Below are positions 48,201-59,300 of a stretch of 64,000 bases of DNA, in pieces. The notes below the pieces were generated by a model. That model had not been told where the DNA came from and searched no databases. It was given only the letters and a program-made list of their open reading frames with translations. The position numbers and the translations under genes are program-made. The stretch comes from Paralvinella palmiformis (lineage: Eukaryota > Annelida > Polychaeta > Terebellida > Alvinellidae). The stretch spans positions 162,001 through 226,000 of the forward strand of contig JAODUP010000424.1 of the NCBI GenBank assembly GCA_025642065.1. Direction: 5' to 3'. Within the stretch, counting starts at the first letter, position 1, and each line of letters starts with the position of its first letter.

Positions 48201-50951
48201 TCATAATCTTGGAATCGCTTGTTGCCTCCGAGGTCTTTGTACAACTTGTGGCACATTGCTCACACCAGGGACAACGCTAGACGACATCCGATTCTGACGC
48301 GTTGCAGGTGACTGTGACGGTCTTCTAGGCGAAGTAGCAGGTGGCGGTGATGGCGTTCTAACCACCTCTGGCTGCACTTCTACATCTAACTCATCATCAC
48401 TTTCCTCTTTCACCCGGAATATGAACCTTCTTGTAGAATGATTGATGAATTCCTGGTCATGGTTCGGTCACTACGGGAACTAGTTATCATAGAACCTTTC
48501 TTGGCAACAATAAACTGAGGTTCCATATATGGGAGATCAGATTTCTTCTTAGCTGGATTGTGTTTGACGACAACTGTATCGCCAACCTGTAGATCAGGTG
48601 TTTTGACATAGGCCTTGTTTCAGCATATGTTTTCATGGTCAACTTAGCCTGTGCATCTCTACCCTCCACAATAGAGTGATTTGCAGGTTGTCTGGCCAGC
48701 TCAGGCAGCTTGATATGCATTGGTCGGCCAAACAGTAACGTAGCTGGTGGTTGTCCTATTGTACAGTGGGGTTGTGACACGGTAGTTGCGTAATAGCTTG
48801 TACAACTCTTGCTTCCACACCCTACCAGATGCCTGGGCTCCTTTTATGGTTTTCGTCGGAGTCTTCATGAGACGCTCTACCTCTCCATTGCTACGTGGCC
48901 AATACGGCGTGACACGGCGATGGTGGAATCCAAGATTGAGAGCAAAGTCCTTAAACTGCTGACTACTGAATGGCGGTCCATTGTCAGAACATAACACTGA
49001 AGGTATTCCATACTCTGAGAATACGTGATCTAGACGTGGGATGGATGACAGTATGAGCAGCCGTTGAATTTACGATTTCAACGATTGGGAACCTGGAGTA
49101 ATCATCCATGATTACTAATAGGTAGACGTTACCAGGTAATTCTGCAAAATACACGCTGAGTTCTTGTCAAGGTGCTGATGGTAGCGGAGACATGTTTAGC
49201 GGCTCACGACTGGATTGCGAAGTCGATAACTGGCATGCTAGACATGACTTTACGGTCTGTTCCACACGAGCATCAATTCCTGGGAACCATACCTTCTCAC
49301 ATACCAATGATTTAGTCTTGACGAGACCCTGATGACCCTCATGGGCTATGTCCACAGCAAGTTTCTGCGGATTACGTGGTATGACAATGCGAGCTCCACG
49401 AAGGAGAATATCTCGATCCTTGCTAGCTGTTAGTTCAGATTTTACATGCTGTAAGGAGGTGAATGTATCCTTATCAATCTCAGGATTATCCTTGTGAATA
49501 TGCCAGCAGCCATTTTCCAAGGCTGACATGACGACCTGGAGAGTTTGATCCTTTTGCGTCTCTTCACGAATCATTTCTATTGACATGGCTCGTGGGACAC
49601 TGTTGACACTGATATAGTTAACGTACTCCTCGGCTATCTTTTCCTCTCTTGAAGTAGGACGACCATGTGCGACTATGTGTCGGCTGGATTATCTGAGCCC
49701 GCTCGGTAGACTACTGTGACATCATATGGCTGTAACCTCATTGCCCACCTCTCGATCCTGGCTGGGGGACGTAACTTCTGGTTACAAGTGGTTTATGATC
49801 ACTGTAAACTGTCACAGGCTTACCATATATGTAAATATGGAACCGTTCACAGCCCCACACGGCGGATAATGCTTCGTGTTCAGTTTGTGAATACCGCTGT
49901 TCTACGGGAGTGAGAGCACGATTGGCATAGGAGATGACGTTCTGTGGCTATCATCGTGTTGTACCAATATGGCAGCAAGTCCAACTGGACTAGCATCGAC
50001 CAAGATCTCTGTATTCTTGGACATATCAAAATATGACAGGACCGGTGAACTACTCAAAGCAGCTCTGATAGCTCGGAGGGAATCCAGCTGCTTGCGCACA
50101 TGAAATGGTACACGGCGATGTGGCTGAGCCACTGGACGGTACTGATTCATCAATGTGTATCTTCACATTAAAGTCCTTTAGTTTACCTAGACCGTTGAAT
50201 AGGTCACTGTATTCTTCCACGATTGACGAGACTTCTGTGTTTTGCTAATCACTCACAGTATTTACTAAGACAGTTATCAGCTCGAGACGTTCGGATGCAC
50301 TCCAGCTCAGTAACGAACCTGATGTACCCTTGACGACATAAAACATCTCGGTACACTGCTTAGAACCGAAACTCACTGTGGTACTGAATGTACCTATGAC
50401 TGGAAGGGGCGTCCTTGACCCAAATGGGTAGATTTTCACTCTAGTATCAGTACTCAGTTTTGGTTTGGGAGATAGCATGTCAAAGTCCTTGCCATCTATA
50501 ATAGACCTTCCGGCTCCAGAATCTGCCATCACTTTTACCTTAGTGTGACCAAATGCTACAGAAACATAGTTTCAGACGTGTTGGATTTATTCATGATGTA
50601 TAGGTAGCTGTCATCCGAGTCATCTTTAGGTATTGTATCAACCTGGTTAACTTGGCGCGTTTTGGCCACCGTTTTTGACGAGCGGCAGCATTTTTGGAAA
50701 TGATTTTGCTTGTTACAGCCTCCACAGGTACGACCATATGCTGGACGACTTGTACGCCCTCCTGGGTGCGGCCAACCTTGACCACAGTTATGGCATGATT
50801 TCTTCGGATCTTTACGAGCTGATTTCCAGTTCCGTTTCCTGTTGATGTTCTTGTATGGGGTTGAGGTTCTGACTAGACTGACGTTGTGAGACTGGCCCTC
50901 TGGACGAGATTCACGTTCCATAGCGTGTGCCTGTTCTCTCGCAACCTCCAT
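48201..50951 (-). mobile_element. Defective Ty3/Gypsy LTR retrotransposon
   Basis: Minus-strand order follows a Gypsy polyprotein. Gag end with zinc-knuckle-like Cys clusters (50951-50556: SCHNCGQGWPHPG, CGGCNKQNHFQKCC). Aspartic protease (50532-50245, DSGAGRSIIDG). A short RT/RNase H stretch (50153-49902, SYFDMSKNTEILVDASPVGL). Integrase zinc region (49586-49167, HEGHQGLVKTK ... CLACQ) and integrase core (48997-48701, CSDNGPPFSS ... YWPRSNGEVE). C-terminal tail (48413-48201). The RT palm that should precede the RNase H-like part is missing, and several frameshifts break the reading frame. I did not find convincing LTRs. The element cannot be autonomous. Confidence 0.9.
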
Positions 50952-50961
50952 CGCACGACCG

Positions 50962-51012
50962 TTTACCAGGTCGCTCGGCCCATTTAGCCTACCTTGTGCA
51001 CAAAATCATCAT
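50962..51012 (+). repeat. SINE family B tail fragment
   Basis: CAGGTCGCTCGGCCCATTTA followed by GCCTACCTTGTGCACAAAAT and an ATC repeat. It sits exactly at the junction of the Gypsy element and the LINE fragment. Confidence 0.65.
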
Positions 51013-51014
51013 CT

Positions 51015-51247
51015 CAGTAATACGTAACAGTATCACATCAAACGCTTTTGATAGATCACAAAGAACAGCTAGAGTGTATTCCGAATAAGATTTTGACACA
51101 GTCACAGAAACAGCAAAACGACAGCATGGGGAAATGAGTAATAGGTTTAATGGTGGAATGTTTGGGGACGAAATTCATTTTGAGGTTTATAAAGTATAAT
51201 TTTATTGTTACATTTTTTTCAGCAATTTGGGAAAGACAGCGACTATA

Positions 51248-51283
<36 letters not shown>

Positions 51284-51540
51284 TCTGAATTTTTTATAGA
51301 ATAGGTTCCAATTATTTATGAATGGCTTTTCATTTCTTTTGGTATATTTCCAGTTGCTAATGATTGAATAATTATATGAGTAATGGGGACTGATATGTCA
51401 TCAAAAGTTTCCTTCAATAATTTGTCTGATATCTTGTCATAGCCAGAACTCCCCATTCTTGTGTGCCAGACGTTGCGGCATGAATGATGAGAACATATAT
51501 TTGCAGTCGGAACGTTATGACTGGTGTGCGACGCCATGTT
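51015..51540 (-). pseudogene. LINE reverse-transcriptase fragment, split by a TA array
   Basis: On the minus strand the first part (51537-51316) has GYDKISDKLLKET and IIIQSLATGNIPKEMKS, typical of the start of a non-LTR reverse transcriptase. The second part (about 51081-51037) has LAVLCDLSKAFD, the motif A region. A (TA)n run and non-matching sequence lie between them. No later motifs remain. Confidence 0.65.
51248..51282. repeat. (TA)n microsatellite
   Basis: Uninterrupted TA run within the LINE fragment. Confidence 0.9.
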
Positions 51541-52370
51541 GAAGAAACAAATTATTAAAGCATTCCGTTATTTGCACCTAATTAATCAACTATTGGTCTT
51601 TTACTTATTGAAAATGTTTGAGGATAACTGGATTTATCATTCGTTTTGTTTCAATAATGACCACCATTAATTTAGAAGTATTTCTACATTCTCCCACAGC
51701 ACTTCTATAGTATGAGTCTTTTATTGTGCATTTTAATTTATAAGACACGTTTAAATCGATTATCCTTTATAATATTCTCTTCTCTTGGTTCATACAGTTA
51801 CAATGAGAATAGATTGTATTTCTCGATGTGGTTTGCAATCCTCAGGTAAACCACGGTTCTCTCTTTATAAAATATTTAGTTCCGCCCGTCCTATCGTCAA
51901 GAGTAAAATAATGATTAAATGCTCTTAAGTATTTTTTAATGCACCATATCCAATGTTTTAATTAACACTCAATATTTAATGTTTCTCCAAAATAGGTATC
52001 ATGTAACATATGCGTAAATTCCGTCGCATCTGCAAAATTATAAGTGATCTCTGTTTAGTGATGGCTCGCTCGTTCGCCAAGAGAAGTGGAGTTCTTTTGT
52101 AATATTGACGAAAATAAAGTCTGTCACTGTATAATATAATTAGAGCTGAGTATGTATTATATAAACAAATCAATGTCAAATACCACGATTTATTTCTCGA
52201 AGTAATATGTATTCTTATCGAAGACGATAATATTTATTTTCTGACACTGCTTAGCCGCGATTCGTTCAACAATTATCACGGACATCAATGTACAACTAAA
52301 GAAATCCCGGATAACAAAAATACATAACACATCCGTGATACTTTCCTAGAAATTACATGGCTATATCAGA
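51541..52370. other. AT-rich stretch, nothing recognised
   Basis: Short random frames only; no repeat or gene identified. Confidence 0.5.
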
Positions 52371-52371
52371 A

Positions 52372-52469
52372 GAGAGTTTCATCTTTCACTTCGCCTCATT
52401 ACCTTTGGAGGTCGCTCGGCCCATTTAGCCTACCTTGTGCACAAAAGTGGCCGTAAAACAATATTTACA

Positions 52470-52523
<54 letters not shown>
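52372..52523 (+). repeat. SINE family B tail with (CA)n(TA)n array
   Basis: The tail (TTCATCTTTCACTTCGCCTC through GTGGCCGTAAAACA) is followed by a compound CA/TA microsatellite at 52469-52523 growing from its 3' end. Confidence 0.75.
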
Positions 52524-52525
<2 letters not shown>

Positions 52526-52856
52526 TACGTATGATTAATAAATGCACCAAATATAATTTATTGAATACTCCGTATTGCTATATCACAGAAATAAACCAAC
52601 ATGACCACAGTTTACAACACAGCAAATCCCTTGTGAATAAACGTTTAGTTCAACACCTGACAGATAAAGCATATCAAATTGATGACATTCACACTGTAAA
52701 TCTCTACGCATTACGTTTCTTTTTATCTCTGGTCAAGTTTGGCATTGGTCAAGATTGACATTCATAACAGCGATGTCCAAATTTGACCTGTTTGTATTGC
52801 TTTGAAGAAAGATACAGCAATTGAAAAATAGGGCTGCTTGGATAATTAATTTAAAT

Positions 52857-52907
52857 AGGCTGTGCCGAATAAGCGACAGCCTGGGGATTCTCCCCGAACA
52901 ACAAAAC
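52857..52907 (+). repeat. SINE family A tail fragment
   Basis: GGCTGTGCCGAATAAGCGAC then AGCCTGGGGATTCTCCCCGA, the intact tail with its GGGGA-TTC-TCCCC hairpin. Confidence 0.7.
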
Positions 52908-52917
52908 AAACATTATT

Positions 52918-53150
52918 CTAAACATTCTCACTACTGCCGTGATCTGACTTGGGTGTTCTACCCCCAAACTCCACGGCTGTAGGTGATTCGCTTTTTGTTT
53001 TTGCTTGGCGGCTTAGGGACCGGTGAGACATTACACATGTCTCAGCAAGAAAAGTCGCCACTCTGGATTCAGTCCCCCGAAGAAACGTCCGGAGTTTGAA
53101 TTCACGGTTCGAGATTCTATGTGCCTGTGCCTTATTATACACAGCTAAAA
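52918..53150 (-). repeat. Dispersed repeat family E, copy 1
   Basis: On the minus strand it starts TTAGCTGTGTATAATAAGGC and ends GATCACGGCAGTAGTGAGAA. The inverted partner is at 62113-62292. A stretch of about 55 bases near the middle is missing from the partner. The short ORF here is a by-product. Confidence 0.7.
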
Positions 53151-53685
53151 CTGTAATTGTAACGTACCCTATTTGCTTTCCTTATGTTGTTAAATATATT
53201 GTTTATAATAATAATATCATTATTTTGAGCCAAAGCTCACGTTTTGACCACATCTCGTAAACTGAGACATACTTAGCTTAAACTCGCGTATTCGATGAAT
53301 TTTACTGTGTATCGATATTTTAAAGAATGACAACCGGCATATTAAATCCCGATGCCGCTGTCGTATCATTGGTTTTAAACAGACCCTTATTCAAGAACGA
53401 AGTGCTGCAATTTTGATTAGACGCCATCCTAAGCATCTTTGGTAGTTTTGGAATCTTTGGTAAGTGAATGAAGTGTGACGCTTTGCGTCTTATTTACTGG
53501 GTGTGATACACCTGGGATATGCGTGTTTCGGCTTGGAGCTGGTCGGATCGGTTTGGCCGCAATGCGGGGAGGGTCTCGGCACGGGATCGTTGCAGTACCC
53601 TACCAGCGAGGAGGATATATCCCAGCCTTAATCTCTGGGCGATACTATCTGGTATCGGGATCCAGTTCTCAGCCAATCATGCACG
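53151..53685. other. Unique-looking spacer, no supported gene
   Basis: Short overlapping frames in both directions, none with protein character that I recognise. Confidence 0.45.
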
Positions 53686-53689
53686 GTTG

Positions 53690-54052
53690 GTTTTGTTGTT
53701 CGGGGAGAATCCCCAGGCTGTCGCTTAATCAGCACAGCCTCTATGTTGGAGTGGTTGAGAAACCTCCTCCCCCACCACTCAGAGGGGGAGCAGTACGGAA
53801 AGATGGAACCGAAATACCCCGAGGGTGGTCACTGCCAGAGTGTTTTACGTCTTCAGGGGATTTTTAACGTCCCCCTTTATTTTAAATAATTCAGTGGAGA
53901 CGGCAGCGCCATTTAACGTGGTCAGCCACCCGCGATGTAGTGAGCCGAGAAATTAATCCCTGGAAAAGTTTCGACCTCTTACGGGGTTCGAACCTGCGCC
54001 CGTTGGCACCAAGTGCCGGGTGCTTAACCGCTAGGCCACCGGAGCTCACTAT
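53690..54052 (-). repeat. Full-length SINE family A copy
   Basis: Begins with the inverted tail (GGGGAGAATCCCCAGG) and ends with the tRNA-like head (complement of GAGCTCCGGTGGCCTAGCGG). It is less eroded than 43085-43437 and is the best copy in the window for a consensus. Confidence 0.82.
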
Positions 54053-54091
54053 CCCAATCATGCACGTCCTTGGCTCCCTGGTTAAGGTTCC

Positions 54092-54199
54092 TTCGGAGCC
54101 GCAGCGTTGATCAGAACACGCCTTGTTTATAAAGCGCGTTCTGGTCATATAGTATTTAATTAGATTTACCGGCATTTAACACCTACTTCTAGAGTAGGT
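54092..54199 (+). repeat. MITE-like short repeat, copy 2 (family F)
   Basis: Starts TTCGGAGCCGCAGCGTTGAT and ends with the hairpin CCTACTTCTAGAGTAGG. It is the reverse complement of 13469-13580. Confidence 0.55.
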
Positions 54200-54471
54200 A
54201 TCTTTCATTTATATATATTATATCTTGAAATGTATGTGGTATGAGTTATACGTTACCGTCTCGTGTATATATATATTTCTTTATAGGCATTATAATATAC
54301 GAAGTGGTTACGTATATGAGCATCGGAACCCTGTCCCTCAGCGTTATATGTCCGAGCACTCAATGCGCATGCGCCAATTATTCCGGAATCCCGTACTTCA
54401 GCGTCAAGGCTGAATGTGTATACGCTACCTCTTCCGGACACAACACCCCACGCGCGTTACAGAAGTACTAA

Positions 54472-54819
54472 GGATTTGTATGGCGAAGCCAGACCGTATT
54501 TGGACAGTTTGGTAGCCAGCTCCAAGCTATCATACAACGACGAGAAGATAGCATACACGATTTCCCCCTATCAGAAAGTTCTCTTCATATTCCTCCCCAA
54601 AGTGTGCCACCAAAAACTTGCTCATTTGGTAGCATCATTTGTTCAGAAGATCGCTCGCTTATCGCTACAGATCTCGAAGAAGAGGTTCTACTTAAAACTG
54701 TTTCTCCGGATCTTGCAGAAATTAGCGCTGACGAAGCCGTCTGTCGACATTTCCTTCGCCGCATTCTCTCCTCTACGAATCTACGTCGGTTCTGGATGTT
54801 GAGAAGATCGCGTAATTAG
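54472..54819 (+). CDS. Coding-like ORF fragment of unknown function
   Basis: A 115-codon stop-free frame with no internal ATG until late. It contains RREDSIHDFPLSESSLH, DRSLIATDLEEEVLLKTVSP and ADEAVCRHFLRRI, a composition more protein-like than neighbouring chance frames. It has no visible splice sites and no upstream start, and sits among repeats. It may be a gag-like or other mobile-element remnant, or an exon. I do not recognise it. Confidence 0.25.
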   Translation, partial: GFVWRSQTVFGQFGSQLQAIIQRREDSIHDFPLSESSLHIPPQSVPPKTCSFGSIICSEDRSLIATDLEEEVLLKTVSPDLAEISADEAVCRHFLRRILSSTNLRRFWMLRRSRN

Positions 54820-55051
54820 CAAGTGGTCCATACAGTGACCTATACATGGATCCTAAAACGATATAAAGACCTATCATACCACGGATACGGGTTTCCTCCT
54901 CATCGTGTCAAGCTGCCGGTTCTTTGTATTGCGGATGGTGCGGGATCTCATCAACCCGCTAGACAAATTAGGAACCTATAGGTGTGATCATAGAAATGCA
55001 TCCGAATACTGAAGCTCACATAAAACAAGTTACGTATTTCCAGCTAAGGAT

Positions 55052-55125
55052 GGTGCTGGTGATGATTGATGTTTTACGGCCACTTTTGTTCACATGGTAG
55101 GCTAAATGGGCCAAATGCTTTCTCA
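55052..55125 (-). repeat. SINE family B tail fragment
   Basis: GATGATTGATGTTTTACGGC then CACTTTTGTTCACATGGTAG, the inverted family B tail. Confidence 0.6.
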
Positions 55126-55254
55126 CCTGTCGCCAGTGGGAAGCTGATCCGTGCTCACCTTGATTATTGTAATTCGGGATTTCGGATGCTTCTATTTAAA
55201 ATAGGTCGGACTATACGTGCATGTTTCAGCACTAAATAGCTCTTCTGTATTGTA

Positions 55255-55559
55255 ATGGTTGGTGCGCAGTTAGTCGGAGCGTAGCACTCGTAGCTGAAGG
55301 GTCGCGGGTTCAAGGCTCCGGGAGTTGCAATGCCGTCATTTGGCGACTGGTTCACTCAACCAATAAAAACGATAACCTGACAGGACGTGATCGGTATGCG
55401 TTTGAGTAACGCTTTGCGCCTATAATGGCAGCATGCGTTGTATGCCACCAAGGGAGTTGAGATGTGTGCTGGATTGGAACAGGTCTGAGTCAGAGATAAT
55501 AATACTGTAAAGCGTCTTAGAGCAGCTATCTAGCTGAATATGGCGCTATATAAATAGTA

Positions 55560-55611
<52 letters not shown>
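55255..55611 (+). repeat. tRNA-derived SINE family C with (ATT)n tail
   Basis: Head with box A-like GCGCAGTTAGTCGGAGCG and box B GCGGGTTCAAGGCT (about 55307), a body (ATGGCAGCATGCGTTGTATG, GGTCTGAGTCAG, GCGCTATATAAATAGTAC) and an ATT trinucleotide tail at 55561-55611. The body recurs inverted at 43441-43572. Confidence 0.7.
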
Positions 55612-55612
<1 letters not shown>

Positions 55613-55689
55613 CCGGAAAATATGCTTTACACGATTTTTGGCCGGGTCTTCGTGTAGATTGTCTTGGGGGTTCTACATTCTATTTAACG

Positions 55690-55880
55690 GCTCTCGATGG
55701 TACACTGGGCTAGCGATTGTCTTTCACGCGCTGCCACTTTCGTAGCAGTTTTGTCACAGATCAAGCAACGATAATTTAAGATAAGCTGTGCGCGAGGTCG
55801 AAGGTTCAAATCCCGACCGTAGTACTATAGTGGAAGGAGTTTTTCATGCGACCAGGCAACTGGCAAGGTTTTTCTCCGTA
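55690..55880 (+). repeat. Another tRNA-like SINE
   Basis: Box A-like ACTGGGCTAGCGATTGTC and box B GAAGGTTCAAATCCCG, followed by GTGGAAGGAGTTTTTCATGC. The spacing between boxes is longer than in a tRNA. Single copy in this window. Confidence 0.45.
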
Positions 55881-55959
55881 ATAGTAGTATTATACTTTAT
55901 TAACCCCTAATATGAATTGGATTTGCAGTCTACATATTTATACACGCTTTTATGCATAT

Positions 55960-56052
55960 CTGAAGGTTGTTTCATCTTTGACTTCGCTTCATTACATTTG
56001 GCCCGTTTAGCCTACCATGTGCACAAAAGTGGCCGTAAAACATCAATCAATC
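55960..56052 (+). repeat. SINE family B tail fragment
   Basis: GAAGGTTGTTTCATCTTTGAC through GTGGCCGTAAAACATCAATC, with a short ATCA repeat at the end. Confidence 0.7.
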
Positions 56053-56795
56053 GCCATTTATCGAAGTACATTATATAATTAGCATGACGAAATCGAACAA
56101 TAAGTTGTGGTTGTCAATCAGAACCACAATTTATTGCAATCAGAACTTCTGATCGATGGTCACGTCAACATCTCAAATATGTTAAAGAAGTCACCGACAA
56201 CTTGTTTTTCCCCGCCAATGTTTAAAAATAATACCGATGTAGCGCCAAAAAAGAAGCGATTATGTTTTTATGACTGTTTTCAAATATCCGTCATATCCGA
56301 ACCGACATGGCATAAACAATGAGTGACTCGTAATTAATTGTAATAGCGCAAAACAAAAACATAACGATTAATTAATTGGAAGGCGGTATGCGATTGAAAG
56401 GGAGCTTTTCACAATCATTCCTTACTAGTTCCTGCGCTCCTTGGCACTCCGGAAAGAGGTGTGTCATCATCACCCGATCTAATCTAACCACGGGATGACA
56501 CCCCTCCATAAATAATGCTTGAACGATCTACGCCGTCCATCCAAGCTTAACCTAGTTGAAAACAGTAGTAAAGTGTAATCAACGGTGTCAAATGCTCAAG
56601 ACATGTAATACAGGTAAGATCAAGATTATAAGTTTCTTGCAGTGGATTATTCCATCACTTTATCACTCTTGTTGCAATCCTGGTAGAGTTTGGTTGGCAT
56701 ATCGTGAGATTCCGTGGAGTTTCTAGCAATCGTGGTCCCATAAAACAACTGTCGCAGCGAACATTTCTTGAACCACTTTCTTCAACTGTCTCGGG
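56053..56795. other. Intergenic, nothing recognised
   Basis: A 71-codon chance frame (56107-56322) and no repeat that I can match to others in the window. Confidence 0.45.
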
Positions 56796-56796
56796 A

Positions 56797-56990
56797 AATG
56801 GGTCATCTTGGTAGCCCGTTGGACCACCGATCACTACCACCTGAGTTTGAAGCTCGTCATGGGCATGTATGAAGGATGTTTCACCTTTGACTTCGCTTCA
56901 TTACATTTTGGAGGTCGTTCGGCCCATTTGGCCTACCATGTACACGAAAGTGGCCGTAAAATCGTCATCATCATCATCATCATCATCGTG
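56797..56990 (+). repeat. SINE family B copy with (ATC)n tail
   Basis: Diverged head (CTTGGTAGCCCGTTGGACCA, box B GAGTTTGAAGCTC), full tail, and an ATC trinucleotide run (56971-56990). Confidence 0.72.
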
Positions 56991-57059
56991 TCGCATTCTG
57001 CCAATAAGTCAGTTGCATGGCAAATATTTATTAACTGCAAACGGATCCTTTAAAATAGT

Positions 57060-58200
57060 TCTAGCTACGTTGTGTTTTGGAGGGCGAGATTTGCATTACT
57101 GCTAATTTATTTACATCGATGTCAGAAAATATCGGTACACATTAAAATAGCCAGAGTCCTGGATTGACTACCAATAAGAGTTAATTAAGTGGCCTATTCA
57201 ATGAAACCGTTCGAAGTATAAGCCTACAGACAGGCAATGCTTTTTAAATTGTATTTGCTGATTAATTAGAGACCAACTCGTGATCCCATAATAAGAGTTA
57301 TAGCAGAAACGAGTCCACGGGTAACGCATTCAAACTCCAATATGATGCGTTTCTTTTTTTAAACGACACGATATCTGTCTTCTGTTTTTATCACTTGATG
57401 AAGTCATTTCGTTCGTGTCTCGACCCATTATCAGATTGTCATCGTGCGCGGTTCCCCGAGCGTTCCTATCTTCACGGTTAAATCTCCAGAAGTAATTCGA
57501 GACGTTGTTTACGAAATAGAAACGTTTCAAAGCTGGCATTTGCAAAACGGCGTTGAAGTCCCCGTCTTTCGAGAGTGAACCACGCTAATTGACAATACGC
57601 GTCCGATATAGCCGAAGTGGCACGCGATCCCGTACGAGCGCGACTATCTAAAACCTTCTCCGCTTGGTTATTAATGTATCTGTTCGTTGGCATTGTATAC
57701 ATTTCTATAAAATGCGTTGTTAGTTGTTTATTCCAGTTTTTGTGGTGTTTTTCTTCCTATATCTTCGAACAAATCTCGGGATCTCGCGAAACGGTATCCA
57801 GTCGGTTCGTGCACGTTCTAGTAGCGGTAATTCCTAAAACAACGAACGCCCCGGTGGCCGTATAAATAAATATTCGCCTTTTTACGAGTTTGGCCTCGTT
57901 AGTTGGAATTTAGGAAATGTCTGGCATTCGTTTCGACGCGTTCCATTCCTTCGTAGAAAAGCTGCAACCGGTTAGCTAGACCAACGTGTGGCGGCGATGG
58001 ATGCGTATATATTAATACCTTCCTAGTACGGCGAGGGACGGCGGCTTTTAATGTTTAAAGGCGGACGGAATTCGTGACATTTCTGACACTTCACAAATTT
58101 GACATTTTGTCCGTACGACAGACGTAGCAGCGTTAAATCTATTGTCGCAAGTTTGCATCCGAGTTACTGGTGACGTTGTTGAGGAGGCTAAATATAATAT
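57060..58200. other. CpG-containing unique block without a clear gene
   Basis: From about 57390 to 58160 CpG dinucleotides are frequent compared with the flanks, and no repeat is recognisable. Overlapping frames exist on both strands (for example 57617-57865 plus, 57478-57702 minus) but none has a known motif or clear splice structure. It could be a promoter or conserved regulatory block of a gene outside the window. Confidence 0.35.
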
Positions 58201-58220
58201 AACATTTACATAATAGGTTG

Positions 58221-58307
58221 ATTATTATTACTATTATTATTATTATTATTATTATGCTGATGATTCATATGATGATGATTATGATGATTATTATTATTAT
58301 TCTGATG

Positions 58308-58351
<44 letters not shown>

Positions 58352-58400
58352 CTATTATTTAACTAAATAAAAATATTATACTGATATATTTAATATATAT

Positions 58401-58432
<32 letters not shown>

Positions 58433-58433
58433 A
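58221..58433. repeat. (ATT)n / (TAA)n / (TA)n compound simple repeats
   Basis: ATT units at 58221-58255, mixed GAT/ATT units, TAA units to about 58351, then a TA run at 58391-58433. The strand switch from ATT to TAA makes the block self-complementary. Confidence 0.85.
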
Positions 58434-58959
58434 TACAATACATTGTATAGCTGATAAAGAGCAATCGACATACAGGCGCAAAACACATTTATATTTCGGA
58501 GATATGTTACACAGTGAATAGATCAGAATAAATACCACTAAGGACACCAGCCGAGTACAATGTGCTCTTTAATCTCTTGCTCTAACAAGTGCTAGGCCTC
58601 GATAAACTGGTATCTGCATTAACATTAAACACTAAAGCAATTAAATGGTTTCCAACTAAACTGATGTTTGCGCAGATGTACCACGGCAGAGAACCCCTCC
58701 CCCCCCCCAATCCTCATCCGACGAAAAGGTCTTTATTTTACGCGATTCCTTAAACGGAAACTATCATTTAAATGTTAGTTATAACGTGAAAGTCTAATAA
58801 AAGCCACCAGACAGGTAAACGTCTGGTCATCTGATGTTACTCGGTGGCTAAATGTATACGGTATACGAGACTAGAAAATATAGCAATGCCTGAGTCACGG
58901 AATAACGTTTACCTGCGAGCGTGCCAACATATACAATATAACATACCAGGTAAATCACT

Positions 58960-58960
<1 letters not shown>

Positions 58961-58991
<31 letters not shown>
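58961..58991. repeat. (CT)n microsatellite
   Basis: CT dinucleotide run flanked on both sides by CCAGGTAAA (58947 and 58993), a short direct repeat. Confidence 0.9.
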
Positions 58992-58994
<3 letters not shown>

Positions 58995-59149
58995 AGGTAA
59001 ACAATTGGTTGGGATCTGTTTGAGCAGATTTTATCGTCACTTTAAAGGTTTGTCAAGATGCTTTGTTCCTTAGGCATTGTTTGAGGTAATAAACTAACAA
59101 CTGCACGCACATACCATAAACTTTATCCATTAACTAGGGGGGGGGAGGT

Positions 59150-59300
59150 TGACGGTTATGGGAACGCATGCACGAACGTGGACACGCATCGGCAAAGCCA
59201 AAGCCGCACCCGCTCTGATAGTTTGGTTGTGCCCGCATCATACTTCAATAGCCCGCGGGTTCGTATCCAGGTAGCGTCCTGCAATGGATAACTTGGCCCA
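59150..59300 (+). repeat. Possible tRNA-like SINE
   Basis: Box B-like GCGGGTTCGTATCCAGG at about 59257 with G-rich sequence upstream; box A is unclear. Tentative. Confidence 0.25.
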
